Shown here: piece by piece, positions 57,203 through 64,000 of the stretch | Position numbering within the stretch: position 1 is the stretch's first letter | How the letters are laid out: each line of letters opens with the position of its first letter | DNA from: Azoarcus sp. CIB | Lineage (GTDB): Bacteria; Pseudomonadota; Gammaproteobacteria; Burkholderiales; Rhodocyclaceae | Length of the DNA: 64,000 bases | Direction of reading: 5' to 3' | Assembly (NCBI RefSeq): GCF_001190925.1 | Contig: NZ_CP011072.1 | Location: 4,526,001-4,590,000, forward strand | Notes under the pieces: model-generated | Told to the model about the DNA's origin: nothing | Databases searched by the model: none | What the model saw: only the letters and a program-made list of their open reading frames with translations | Made by a program: the position numbers and the translations under genes

Positions 57203-58555
57203 ATGAGTCTGCGTCAGCGCCTCGAATCAGTCTCGCCGGAAGGCGCCCTGCGCCCGCAGGCCGCGCCCGACACCGGAGCCAGCAAGGCTTACCAAAGCCT
57301 GAAGATGCGCATCCATCAATTGCTGCTGTCACGCATCGACCTGGAGGCGATGGAGAACCTCGCCCCCGAGCGGCTGCGCGAAGAATTGCGCCTGATGGTC
57401 GAGCGCCTGCTCGCCGAAGAGAACGTCGTCGTCAACGCGAACGAACGGCGCGACCTGGTGCGCGACATCCAGTACGAGATGCTCGGGTTGGGGCCGATCG
57501 AACCGCTGCTCGCCGATCCGACCGTATCGGACATTCTGATCAACGGCTCCCAGCAGGTCTACGTCGAACGCCACGGCAAGATCGAGCACACGAACGTCAC
57601 CTTCAGCGACGACGCGCACCTGATGAAGATCATCGACAAAATCGTGTCGCGGGTCGGACGGCGGGTCGATGAATCGAGCCCGATGGTTGACGCGCGCCTG
57701 CCCGACGGTTCGCGGGTGAACGCGATCATCCCGCCGCTCGCGCTCGACGGCCCGGTGGTGTCGATTCGCCGCTTCGCGGCGATTCCGCTGACGATCGAGA
57801 AGCTGATCGAGTTCAAGGCACTAACCCCCGGAATGGCTGAACTGCTCGCCGGGCTGGTGCGCGCCAAGGTAAACATCCTGATCTCCGGCGGCACCGGCAG
57901 CGGCAAAACGACGCTGCTGAACATCCTGTCGCACAACATTCCCGAGGATGAACGCATCGTCACGATCGAGGATGCGGCCGAGCTGCAGCTGCAGCAGCCT
58001 CACGTGGTGCGCCTCGAAACCCGCCCGCCGAACATCGAGGGTAAGGGTGAGGTGACGCAGCGCTCCCTCGTACGCAATGCGCTGCGCATGCGGCCGGATC
58101 GCATCATCCTCGGCGAGACGCGTGGCGCGGAGGCCTTCGACGTGCTGCAGGCGATGAATACCGGCCACGAGGGCTCGATGACGACGGTGCATGCGAACAC
58201 CCCGCGTGATGCGCTGGGCCGCATGGAGAACATGATCGGCATGTCCGGCGCGAATCTGCCGCCAAAGGTCGCGCGCGCCCAGATCGCCAGCGCGATCGGC
58301 GTGATCGTGCAGGCGAGCCGCCTGACCGACGGCAAGCGCAAGCTGATGAGCATCCAGGAGATCACCGGCATGGAGGGTGACATGATCACGATGCAGGAGA
58401 TCTTCACCTTCCGCCAGCAGGGCATCTCGGAGGCGGGTGTTGTGCAAGGGCAGTTCGCAGCAACCGGCGTGCGCCCGCACTTCGCCGATCGCCTGCGTTC
58501 CTTCGGCATCCGCTTGCCCGAGGACATGTTCGACCCGACGCGACGCTTCGAGTGA
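57203..58555 (+). CDS. cpaF: Tad secretion ATPase CpaF (TadA)
   Basis: This hexameric motor ATPase of 450 residues has Walker [18 protein letters not shown], the Asp box ([11 protein letters not shown]), Walker B-like [33 protein letters not shown] with the His box, and a CpaF-type N-terminal domain ([29 protein letters not shown]). It drives both pilus extension and retraction in Tad systems. It is followed by tadB after 7 bases. Confidence 0.95.
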   Translation: MSLRQRLESVSPEGALRPQAAPDTGASKAYQSLKMRIHQLLLSRIDLEAMENLAPERLREELRLMVERLLAEENVVVNANERRDLVRDIQYEMLGLGPIEPLLADPTVSDILINGSQQVYVERHGKIEHTNVTFSDDAHLMKIIDKIVSRVGRRVDESSPMVDARLPDGSRVNAIIPPLALDGPVVSIRRFAAIPLTIEKLIEFKALTPGMAELLAGLVRAKVNILISGGTGSGKTTLLNILSHNIPEDERIVTIEDAAELQLQQPHVVRLETRPPNIEGKGEVTQRSLVRNALRMRPDRIILGETRGAEAFDVLQAMNTGHEGSMTTVHANTPRDALGRMENMIGMSGANLPPKVARAQIASAIGVIVQASRLTDGKRKLMSIQEITGMEGDMITMQEIFTFRQQGISEAGVVQGQFAATGVRPHFADRLRSFGIRLPEDMFDPTRRFE

Positions 58556-58562
58556 GGCCGAC

Positions 58563-59537
58563 ATGGACATCCTGACCCTGCTCTTTGCGCTCGCGATCTT
58601 CATCGCGGTCGTGCTTTTCCTCGAAGGCGGCTACCTGTGGTGGGCCTCGACGCACAGCGCGGAAGTGAAGCGCCTCAACCGACGTCTCGAAGAGGTTTCG
58701 ACCGGCGTGCAGGGCGCGCGCGCTGCATCGCTATATAAGGAGCAGAACGCGACGGGCTCGGCACGGGGCGACCGCCTGCTCTCGGCGATAACGCAGCTGG
58801 AAGGCGTGAATCGGATGATCATCCAATCTCGCCTGCCGCTGACGCTCACCCAGTTCCTGGGCTGGACCGTGGCACTCGCTGCGCTCGGCTTCGCGCTGCC
58901 GGTGCTGCTGAACCGGCCGATGTTCGTCGGCCTGGTCGGCGGCGGCGTACTGGCCGCGCTACCGACATTTTATGTGCTGCGAGCACGTACCCAGCACATG
59001 CAGCGCTTCGAACGGCAGTTGCCGGAGGCCCTCGACCTGATGGGGCGGGCGATGCGTGCAGGGCATGCGTTTCCAACGGCAATCAAGATGGTCGCGGAAG
59101 AAATGAAGGACCCGATCGGCGGTGAGTATCGCATTCTGTTCGACGAGATGAATTACGGCGTGCCGCAGCAGACGGCGCTGCTGAACCTTGCCTCACGCAC
59201 CGACAGCACTGACCTGAGCTACTTCGTGATCGCAGTCCTGATCCAGCGCGAATCCGGTGGCAATCTCGCCGAACTGCTGGACAACATCAGCGCGATCATC
59301 CGCGCACGCCTGAAGCTGTATGGCGAGATCCGGACGTTGTCGGCCGAGGGGCGGCTGTCGGCGTGGATTCTCGGCAGTCTGCCGTTCGCGACGGCGGCAA
59401 TGGTCAACATCGTGAACCCGGACTTCATGAAGGTCCTGTGGGAGGACCCCGCGGGCATCAACTTCATATATGGCGCGCTATGCATGATGGTCTTCGGCGT
59501 GCTGTGGATGCGCAAGATCATCCGCATCCGGGTCTAG
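58563..59537 (+). CDS. tadB: Tad inner-membrane platform protein TadB
   Basis: This 324-residue type II secretion F-family protein has an N-terminal membrane helix, paired central helices, and the conserved cytoplasmic stretch [37 protein letters not shown], then [12 protein letters not shown]. With TadC it makes the inner-membrane platform on which CpaF acts. ATG 58563 follows GAGG; a longer upstream frame overlaps cpaF and is not coding. Confidence 0.92.
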   Translation: MDILTLLFALAIFIAVVLFLEGGYLWWASTHSAEVKRLNRRLEEVSTGVQGARAASLYKEQNATGSARGDRLLSAITQLEGVNRMIIQSRLPLTLTQFLGWTVALAALGFALPVLLNRPMFVGLVGGGVLAALPTFYVLRARTQHMQRFERQLPEALDLMGRAMRAGHAFPTAIKMVAEEMKDPIGGEYRILFDEMNYGVPQQTALLNLASRTDSTDLSYFVIAVLIQRESGGNLAELLDNISAIIRARLKLYGEIRTLSAEGRLSAWILGSLPFATAAMVNIVNPDFMKVLWEDPAGINFIYGALCMMVFGVLWMRKIIRIRV

Positions 59538-59564
59538 CCACGCGACAATGACAAGGGGGCAATT

Positions 59565-60506
59565 ATGAACTATACCCAAGTCGCATTTCTTGGACTGCTG
59601 TTCGTCGCGGTCTCGGCCGGTGCGTTCTTTGTAATGAGCCTGTTCTCGCGCTCGCCGACAGCCGATCGCCTGAACGCGCTCTCTGGGGGGAAAGTTGCGA
59701 CGGGCCCGTCTGCCGACACCTGGATCGAGCGCACGGAAAAGCTCACCCGCCCGTTCGCGAAGCTCTCGACCCCTGAGGACAGCGATGACACGTCCGCGCT
59801 GCGTGCGCGCTTCATGCATGCGGGCATTCGGCACGCGTCCGCACCGCTCGCCTTCTTCGGTATCAAGACAGCGTTAGCGCTAGGTTTCCCGCTGGTGGCG
59901 TATTTCACGGTGCTGATTTCGAGCCCCGGATTAGAATTTCAGGGAACCTTGCTCGTCGTGCTCTTAGCAGCAACCGTCGGCTACTACCTGCCCAACATGG
60001 TGCTGAATCGCTTGGTCTTCGTGCGCCAGCGCGAGATCTTCGAGACCTTCCCCGATGCGCTCGACCTGATGACGGTCTGCGTCGAGGCCGGGCTTGGCGT
60101 CGAGGCGGCGCTGGTTCGCGTCGCAGATGAGATGCAGCACAAGAGCGAGACGCTCGCGGAGGAGCTGCATCTGGTCACGCTGGAACTGCGCGCCGGCTTG
60201 GAGCGCGCGCGCGCCTTGCGCAACCTCGCCAACCGCACCGGTGTCGAGGAGGTCGAAGGCTTCGTCGCGATGATCATTCAGGCCGAGCGGTTCGGCACCA
60301 GCATTGCCGCCTCGTTGCGCGTCCATTCCGACATGCTGCGCACGCGCCGCCGCCAGCGCGCCGAGGAAGCCGCCGCGAAAATCGCGCTGAAACTGTTGTT
60401 CCCGCTGATCTTCTTCATCTTTCCGTCACTGATGCTGGTGCTACTCGGGCCGGCAATGATCCAGATCTACCGCATCCTGCTGCCGACCATGGCTGGCGGC
60501 AATTGA
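59565..60506 (+). CDS. tadC: Tad inner-membrane platform protein TadC
   Basis: This 313-residue second F-family platform protein has FPDALDLMTVCVEAGLGVEAALVRVADEMQ, the region RTGVEEVEGFVAMIIQAERFGTSIAASLRVHSD, and C-terminal membrane helices (LLFPLIFFIFPSLMLVLLGPAMIQI). AGGGGG precedes the start. It is the usual partner of TadB. Confidence 0.92.
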   Translation: MNYTQVAFLGLLFVAVSAGAFFVMSLFSRSPTADRLNALSGGKVATGPSADTWIERTEKLTRPFAKLSTPEDSDDTSALRARFMHAGIRHASAPLAFFGIKTALALGFPLVAYFTVLISSPGLEFQGTLLVVLLAATVGYYLPNMVLNRLVFVRQREIFETFPDALDLMTVCVEAGLGVEAALVRVADEMQHKSETLAEELHLVTLELRAGLERARALRNLANRTGVEEVEGFVAMIIQAERFGTSIAASLRVHSDMLRTRRRQRAEEAAAKIALKLLFPLIFFIFPSLMLVLLGPAMIQIYRILLPTMAGGN

Positions 60507-60537
60507 CGGCGGCCGACACCGTGTTTGGAGAAGGGCA

Positions 60538-62037
60538 ATGAACAGGTACGCACTCACCCTGAAGCCCGTGCTCGCGGCCATCGTCCTCGGCGCCTGCAGC
60601 ACCACGCCGGACATGCCCAAAGACGCATGGAAGATTGCCCCCGTACTAACGGTGCGCCATAGCGGCCCGACCGCCGCGGGTTTCTACGCGCTCGGTCGCG
60701 TCAAGGAAGCGCAGGGCGCCACCGCGCAGGCCATCGACGCCTACCGCAAGGCGCTCGGCGCCGACCCGAGCCACACTGCGTCCTGGAATGCCATAGGCGC
60801 GCTGCACATGCAGTCGGGGCGTATCGAGGAGGGTCTGCAGGCCCTTGAGCGCGCGGTCAGTCTCTCCCCCGCGACCAGCCACCTGCACAACAACCTGGGC
60901 TATGCCCTGCTGCTCGCCGGTCGTGATGACGACGCGGCGAAGGCGCTGCGGCGCGCGGTGGAAGTGGATGGCAGCAACCGCCGCGCGTGGAGCAATCTCG
61001 CGACCGCGTACCGGCGTCTGGGGGCGCTCGACCAGGCAGAATTTGCGGAAGCACGTGCGAGTGGCCGCTGGCCGACCGCGCCCGCCACACCCACGATGAC
61101 TGCCAGGACCTCACGCCAGCCTACTGCCCAGGCGGCCGCAAGCGGACCCGCACTGGCCACTCAACAGCCTTTGCCCGCAGTTGCGGTAAACGTCGCGCCG
61201 ACACCCGCCACGACACCGGCGGCACCGGCGACACCGGCAGCACCGACGACGCCAACCGCACCGGCCGTGACGATCAGCACCGTGCTTAGCGAAGCGTCGC
61301 CGGCTGCGACCCCGATCGCAGCTCTGGCGCCTGCCATCGCGACTGCGCCGGCCAAGGCAACCGTCGAAAGCGTTCCGGCTGCCGGCATCGAAACCCAAAC
61401 CGCCGCCCTCGGCTTCGCTCCGGTAACACCGGCGCCCATCCGGACCGCTGCTGCACCCTTGGCGACTATGACGCCGAGCGCAACCCTGGTGAAAGTGGCG
61501 GAAAACGTGTTCGAACTGCGCAACGCGCCAACGGCGACCGGCGCGACCGCAATCGCCGAAGCCGCCGCGATCATCGCTGCGGCAGCGCCTCCGGCGCCAG
61601 CCGTTGCTCGTTCTTCCGTGGTTGCAGGAACGACACCGGCTGCGCAATCACTTGCCACCAGCGCAGCGAAATCGGCCGCACGATATGAGGTCGCGAACGG
61701 CCATGGCGGCGAAGGGCTCGCGAGGCGGCTTGCGGGGCTGCTCGGCCAGCAAGGTTTCGCCCGCCCGCGTCTGACGAATCAGGTTCCGTACAACCAGGCC
61801 GCATCGGTGATCCAGTACCGCGATGGCTATCGCGCTTCGGCCGAAGCCTTCGCATCGCAGCTGCCGTTCCGGCCCACGGTTCTGGCCACGGCGAGCGGCG
61901 ACCTGAGGGTGGATGTTCGACTGGTGCTCGGACGAGATCTCACGACCAGCGATGCGTGCGCGGTGCTGGGCCTGTGCGCGCGGATCGCCCAAACGCGGGC
62001 GCCGAAACTCGCCGCTGCGCGCGGCGGAGCCGATTGA
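60538..62037 (+). CDS. tadD: TadD-like TPR lipoprotein with Ala/Pro/Thr linker and LytR_C-like end
   Basis: The 499-residue precursor has a lipoprotein signal (lipobox VLGAC, Cys near 19), then about three TPR units (for example AGFYALGRVKEAQGATAQAIDAYRKALGADP, WNAIGALHMQSGRIEEGLQALERAVSLSP). A very low-complexity region of about 200 residues rich in Ala, Pro and Thr follows. The C-terminal domain (YEVANGHGGEGLARRLAGLLGQQGF to the end) has the LytR_C pattern. TadD proteins are TPR lipoproteins of the pilus machine; the long linker and LytR_C-like end are unusual. GGAGAAGG precedes the start. It closes the locus. Confidence 0.8.
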   Translation: MNRYALTLKPVLAAIVLGACSTTPDMPKDAWKIAPVLTVRHSGPTAAGFYALGRVKEAQGATAQAIDAYRKALGADPSHTASWNAIGALHMQSGRIEEGLQALERAVSLSPATSHLHNNLGYALLLAGRDDDAAKALRRAVEVDGSNRRAWSNLATAYRRLGALDQAEFAEARASGRWPTAPATPTMTARTSRQPTAQAAASGPALATQQPLPAVAVNVAPTPATTPAAPATPAAPTTPTAPAVTISTVLSEASPAATPIAALAPAIATAPAKATVESVPAAGIETQTAALGFAPVTPAPIRTAAAPLATMTPSATLVKVAENVFELRNAPTATGATAIAEAAAIIAAAAPPAPAVARSSVVAGTTPAAQSLATSAAKSAARYEVANGHGGEGLARRLAGLLGQQGFARPRLTNQVPYNQAASVIQYRDGYRASAEAFASQLPFRPTVLATASGDLRVDVRLVLGRDLTTSDACAVLGLCARIAQTRAPKLAAARGGAD

Positions 62038-62159
62038 GGCGGCCCCACACAAACTGAGCCACACAGGCGATTTACTACGCAGACGCTCCAAAGAGGGGCG
62101 TCACGATTCGTAGTGCAGGTCTCCGTCGTTCGTCGGTGGCGCACTTTCGTGACGGAGGC

Positions 62160-62444
62160 TCAGGGTCGTTTCAAATCCCTGTAAAAGTTCTCGTGAGGAC
62201 CAACGGATTCCAGATATACCAACCTGACTTGCTCTGCGACCGTGTATCCAAGCAAATAGAGTTGCCCCTGGCTGCGAAACTTGACGACCATCAGCTCTGC
62301 CAAATCCCCTTTCTTGCGCTCACCTATCGCGGGGTTTTCCGCGATGGACGCGACTGCAATGTCGACGTCGACAACGACGTTGTCGTGCAGCTTCTTGTAC
62401 TGGCGGGCAAATCGGCGCGTTTGCTGAATGTCGTAACCGCTCAC
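62160..62444 (-). CDS. RelE/ParE-family toxin
   Basis: This 94-residue protein has the RelE-fold pattern MSGYDIQQTRRFARQYKKLHDNVVVDVDIAVASIAENPAIGERKKGDLAELMVVKF and a tail VRLVYLESVGPHENFYRDLKR that carries the terminal catalytic-type residues. Its gene overlaps the upstream ParD-like antitoxin gene by four bases. It probably cleaves mRNA on the ribosome or acts on gyrase; which cannot be told. It is transcribed against the end of the Tad locus. Confidence 0.83.
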   Translation of the reverse strand: MSGYDIQQTRRFARQYKKLHDNVVVDVDIAVASIAENPAIGERKKGDLAELMVVKFRSQGQLYLLGYTVAEQVRLVYLESVGPHENFYRDLKRP

Positions 62445-62674
62445 TGCTGACGACTCCGGGGCACGAAGGGCGTAGCCTCCTCGCGTGCCTCGGCCATCGA
62501 TGCGAGAGACTCGGCGACAAAACTTACCGGCAGGTCGGGATTGTCGAGCGCCGCCCTCCCCACCTTTGCCCAGAATTCAATCTGGCCTGCGATGGTGCGA
62601 TGCTCAGCGGCGGCATCAGCCTTGGCCTGGTTGTAAAGCGTCTGGTCAATTCGAATAGAGGTGGTGGTGGACAT
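62441..62674 (-). CDS. ParD-like antitoxin
   Basis: This 77-residue protein, MSTTTSIRIDQTLYNQAKADAA and onward with HRTIAGQIEFWAKVGRAALDNPDLPVSF, matches the ParD_like family (PF11903 type), a ribbon-helix-helix antitoxin. The longer upstream frame includes the operator and is not coding. It precedes and overlaps the toxin gene, the standard order, and lies 10 bases downstream of an 18-bp palindrome. Confidence 0.83.
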   Translation of the reverse strand: MSTTTSIRIDQTLYNQAKADAAAEHRTIAGQIEFWAKVGRAALDNPDLPVSFVAESLASMAEAREEATPFVPRSRQQ

Positions 62675-62684
62675 GGCAGATCCG

Positions 62685-62702
62685 TTACTACAATTGTGGT
62701 AA
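62685..62702. promoter_or_regulatory. Candidate operator of the ParD-like/RelE pair
   Basis: TTACTACAATTGTGGTAA is an 18-bp near-perfect palindrome (16 of 18 positions symmetric) just upstream of the antitoxin start, in the right place for autorepression by the antitoxin. Confidence 0.6.
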
Positions 62703-62748
62703 AACATCGTAGCGCTGAAAATCGCGCCAGTCCACCCCCAAAAAGAAC

Positions 62749-62782
62749 AAACCCCCGCGGGGCACGAGCCGCGCGGGGGTTT
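62749..62782 (-). terminator. Rho-independent terminator of the actP-type gene
   Basis: AAACCCCCGCG and CGCGGGGGTTT pair in an 11-bp stem; the minus strand continues GTTCTTTTT. It lies about 48 bases after the symporter stop codon and separates that gene from the toxin-antitoxin operon. Confidence 0.8.
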
Positions 62783-62829
62783 GCGATATTGCTGCGGCAC
62801 ATGTCGTGCCGCGGGCTTCTAAAGAGCGC

Positions 62830-64000
62830 TCAGTGCGACGAAGCCGTCTCTGCGCCGACGCCGGTCTGCGCGCGCACGTACTGGTCTTCGAAGGCTTCGA
62901 TTTCCTTCTGTGCGCCGACACTGCTGTCCATCTTCGAAACGACGATCGCGAGGATGAAGGCGATCGGCATCGAGAACAGCGCCGGCTGCGTGTAGGGGAA
63001 GATCGCGGCCGCGTTGTGCAGCACGTCCACCCACACCGACTTCGACAGCACGACGAAGGTCACGGCGCTGAACAGGCCGGAGTAACCGCCCCACAGCGCG
63101 CCACGGGTCGTCAGGCCCTTCCAGTACATCGACAGGATCAGCACCGGGAAGTTGGCCGAAGCTGCGACGCCGAAGGCGAGCGCGACCATGAACGCGATGT
63201 TCATCTTCTCGAAGGCCATGCCGAGCAGGACTGCGACGATGCCGAGGCCGATGGTCGCGAACTTGGACACCTTCAGTTCGGTCGTCTCCGACGCCTTGCC
63301 CTTCATGATGACGCGGGAGTAGATGTCGTGCGAGATCGCCGAGGCGCCAGCCAGTGCGAGACCGGCGACGACCGCGAGGATGGTCGCGAAGGCCACGGCC
63401 GACAGGAAGCCGAGCAGCAGGTTGCCGCCGACCGCCTTGGCGAGGTGCATGGCGATCATGTTGCCGCCGCCGATGACCTTGCCGCCGAGCTGGCCGCCCT
63501 CGAAGAACTCGGGGTTGGTGCCGACGATCAGGATCGCGCACAGGCCCATGATGGCGATGACGTTGAAGAAGTACGCGACGATGCCCGATGCGTAGAGCAC
63601 CGACTTGCGCGCTTCCTTGGCGTCCGTGACGGTGAAGAAGCGCATCAGGATGTGCGGCAGGCCAGCGGTACCGAACATCAGGCCGAGGCCGAGCGAGATC
63701 GCGGTGACCGGATCGGCGAGCAGGCTGCCCGGGGAGAGGAGCTTGCCGCCGAGCTTGTGCACTTCCATCGCACGCGTGGTCAGCTCATCGAAGCTGAAGC
63801 CGAACTGGCTGAACGCGAGCAGCATCACGGTGGTGCCGCCGATGAGCAGCATGCAGGCCTTGATGATCTGCACCCAGGTCGTCGCGACCATGCCGCCGAA
63901 GGTGACGTACACCATCATCAGCGCGCCGACCACGAACAGCGCGATGTTGTAGTCGAGGCCGAACAGCAGCTTGATGAGCTGGCCGGCGCCGACCATCTGG
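62830..64000 (-). CDS. actP: Sodium:solute symporter, cation/acetate symporter ActP type (3' part)
   Basis: About 390 C-terminal residues are present; the gene continues past the right edge, so the true start is outside the window. The visible part has around nine membrane helices and the ActP/SSS features [59 protein letters not shown] and [30 protein letters not shown]. ActP takes up acetate and other short carboxylates such as propionate with a cation. This fits the propionyl-CoA pathway in the window, but the substrate is inferred from the family. Confidence 0.9.
   Translation of the reverse strand, partial: QMVGAGQLIKLLFGLDYNIALFVVGALMMVYVTFGGMVATTWVQIIKACMLLIGGTTVMLLAFSQFGFSFDELTTRAMEVHKLGGKLLSPGSLLADPVTAISLGLGLMFGTAGLPHILMRFFTVTDAKEARKSVLYASGIVAYFFNVIAIMGLCAILIVGTNPEFFEGGQLGGKVIGGGNMIAMHLAKAVGGNLLLGFLSAVAFATILAVVAGLALAGASAISHDIYSRVIMKGKASETTELKVSKFATIGLGIVAVLLGMAFEKMNIAFMVALAFGVAASANFPVLILSMYWKGLTTRGALWGGYSGLFSAVTFVVLSKSVWVDVLHNAAAIFPYTQPALFSMPIAFILAIVVSKMDSSVGAQKEIEAFEDQYVRAQTGVGAETASSH

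Overview
The window looks like a piece of a high-GC betaproteobacterial chromosome. The gene families (branched-chain ABC uptake with a FAA1-type CoA ligase, an MtrAB-type porin-cytochrome module, IcmF, a methylmalonyl-CoA pathway operon, and a complete Tad pilus locus) best fit Rhodocyclales of the Azoarcus-Aromatoleum-Thauera type. That assignment is inferred from gene content only. No rRNA, tRNA, CRISPR array, insertion sequence or integrase was found.

Positions 1-16.9 kb: a minus-strand cluster carries an acyl-CoA synthetase and livG, livH and livM, and it runs off the left edge. Next comes a minus-strand electron-transfer operon: monoheme cytochrome c, decaheme MtrA-type cytochrome, MtrB/PioB-type outer-membrane barrel, and an inner-membrane fusion of nine heme motifs with a cytochrome b-like domain. 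A NarX/NarL-type kinase and regulator lie just upstream, and a BvgA/RcsB-like inverted repeat sits at about -42 of a candidate promoter for the operon. A DedA protein and a GAF-GGDEF-EAL protein with a degenerate GGDEF follow on the plus strand.

Positions 16.9-39.8 kb: central carbon metabolism. gdhA has a long hairpin in its leader. icmF is divergent from an araC-type regulator. A hybrid histidine kinase and OmpR-type regulator precede a VOC protein resembling methylmalonyl-CoA epimerase. Four envelope genes follow (YpfJ-type metalloprotease, DegS-like protease, a 51-residue lipoprotein, M48 lipoprotein). Then comes the propionyl/methylmalonyl-CoA operon scpA-meaB-pccB-pccA, with a divergent gntR and fumC. 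Four copies of a palindromic dispersed repeat lie here, two of them supplying the stop codon of a gene. A perfect 10-bp palindrome occurs both in the gntR/scpA promoter region and upstream of the VOC gene, which suggests one regulon.

Positions 40-48 kb: regulatory and accessory DNA. It holds a histidine kinase with an atypical ATP-binding region, a LuxR-type regulator, a secreted subtilisin, a ParD/ParE-like toxin-antitoxin pair, an AbiEi/AbiEii-like type IV system with an elaborate operator, and a stand-alone receiver protein. An imperfect 29-bp direct repeat flanks the toxin-antitoxin block.

Positions 48.2-62 kb: a complete plus-strand Tad/Flp pilus locus with two Flp pilins, prepilin peptidase, an AAA+ ATPase with a winged-helix-like N-terminus, CpaB, CpaC, a small lipoprotein, TadG, two TadE-like pseudopilins, CpaE, CpaF, TadB, TadC and a TPR lipoprotein with a LytR_C-like C-terminus. 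A ParD-like/RelE pair and the 3' part of an actP-type symporter close the window on the minus strand.
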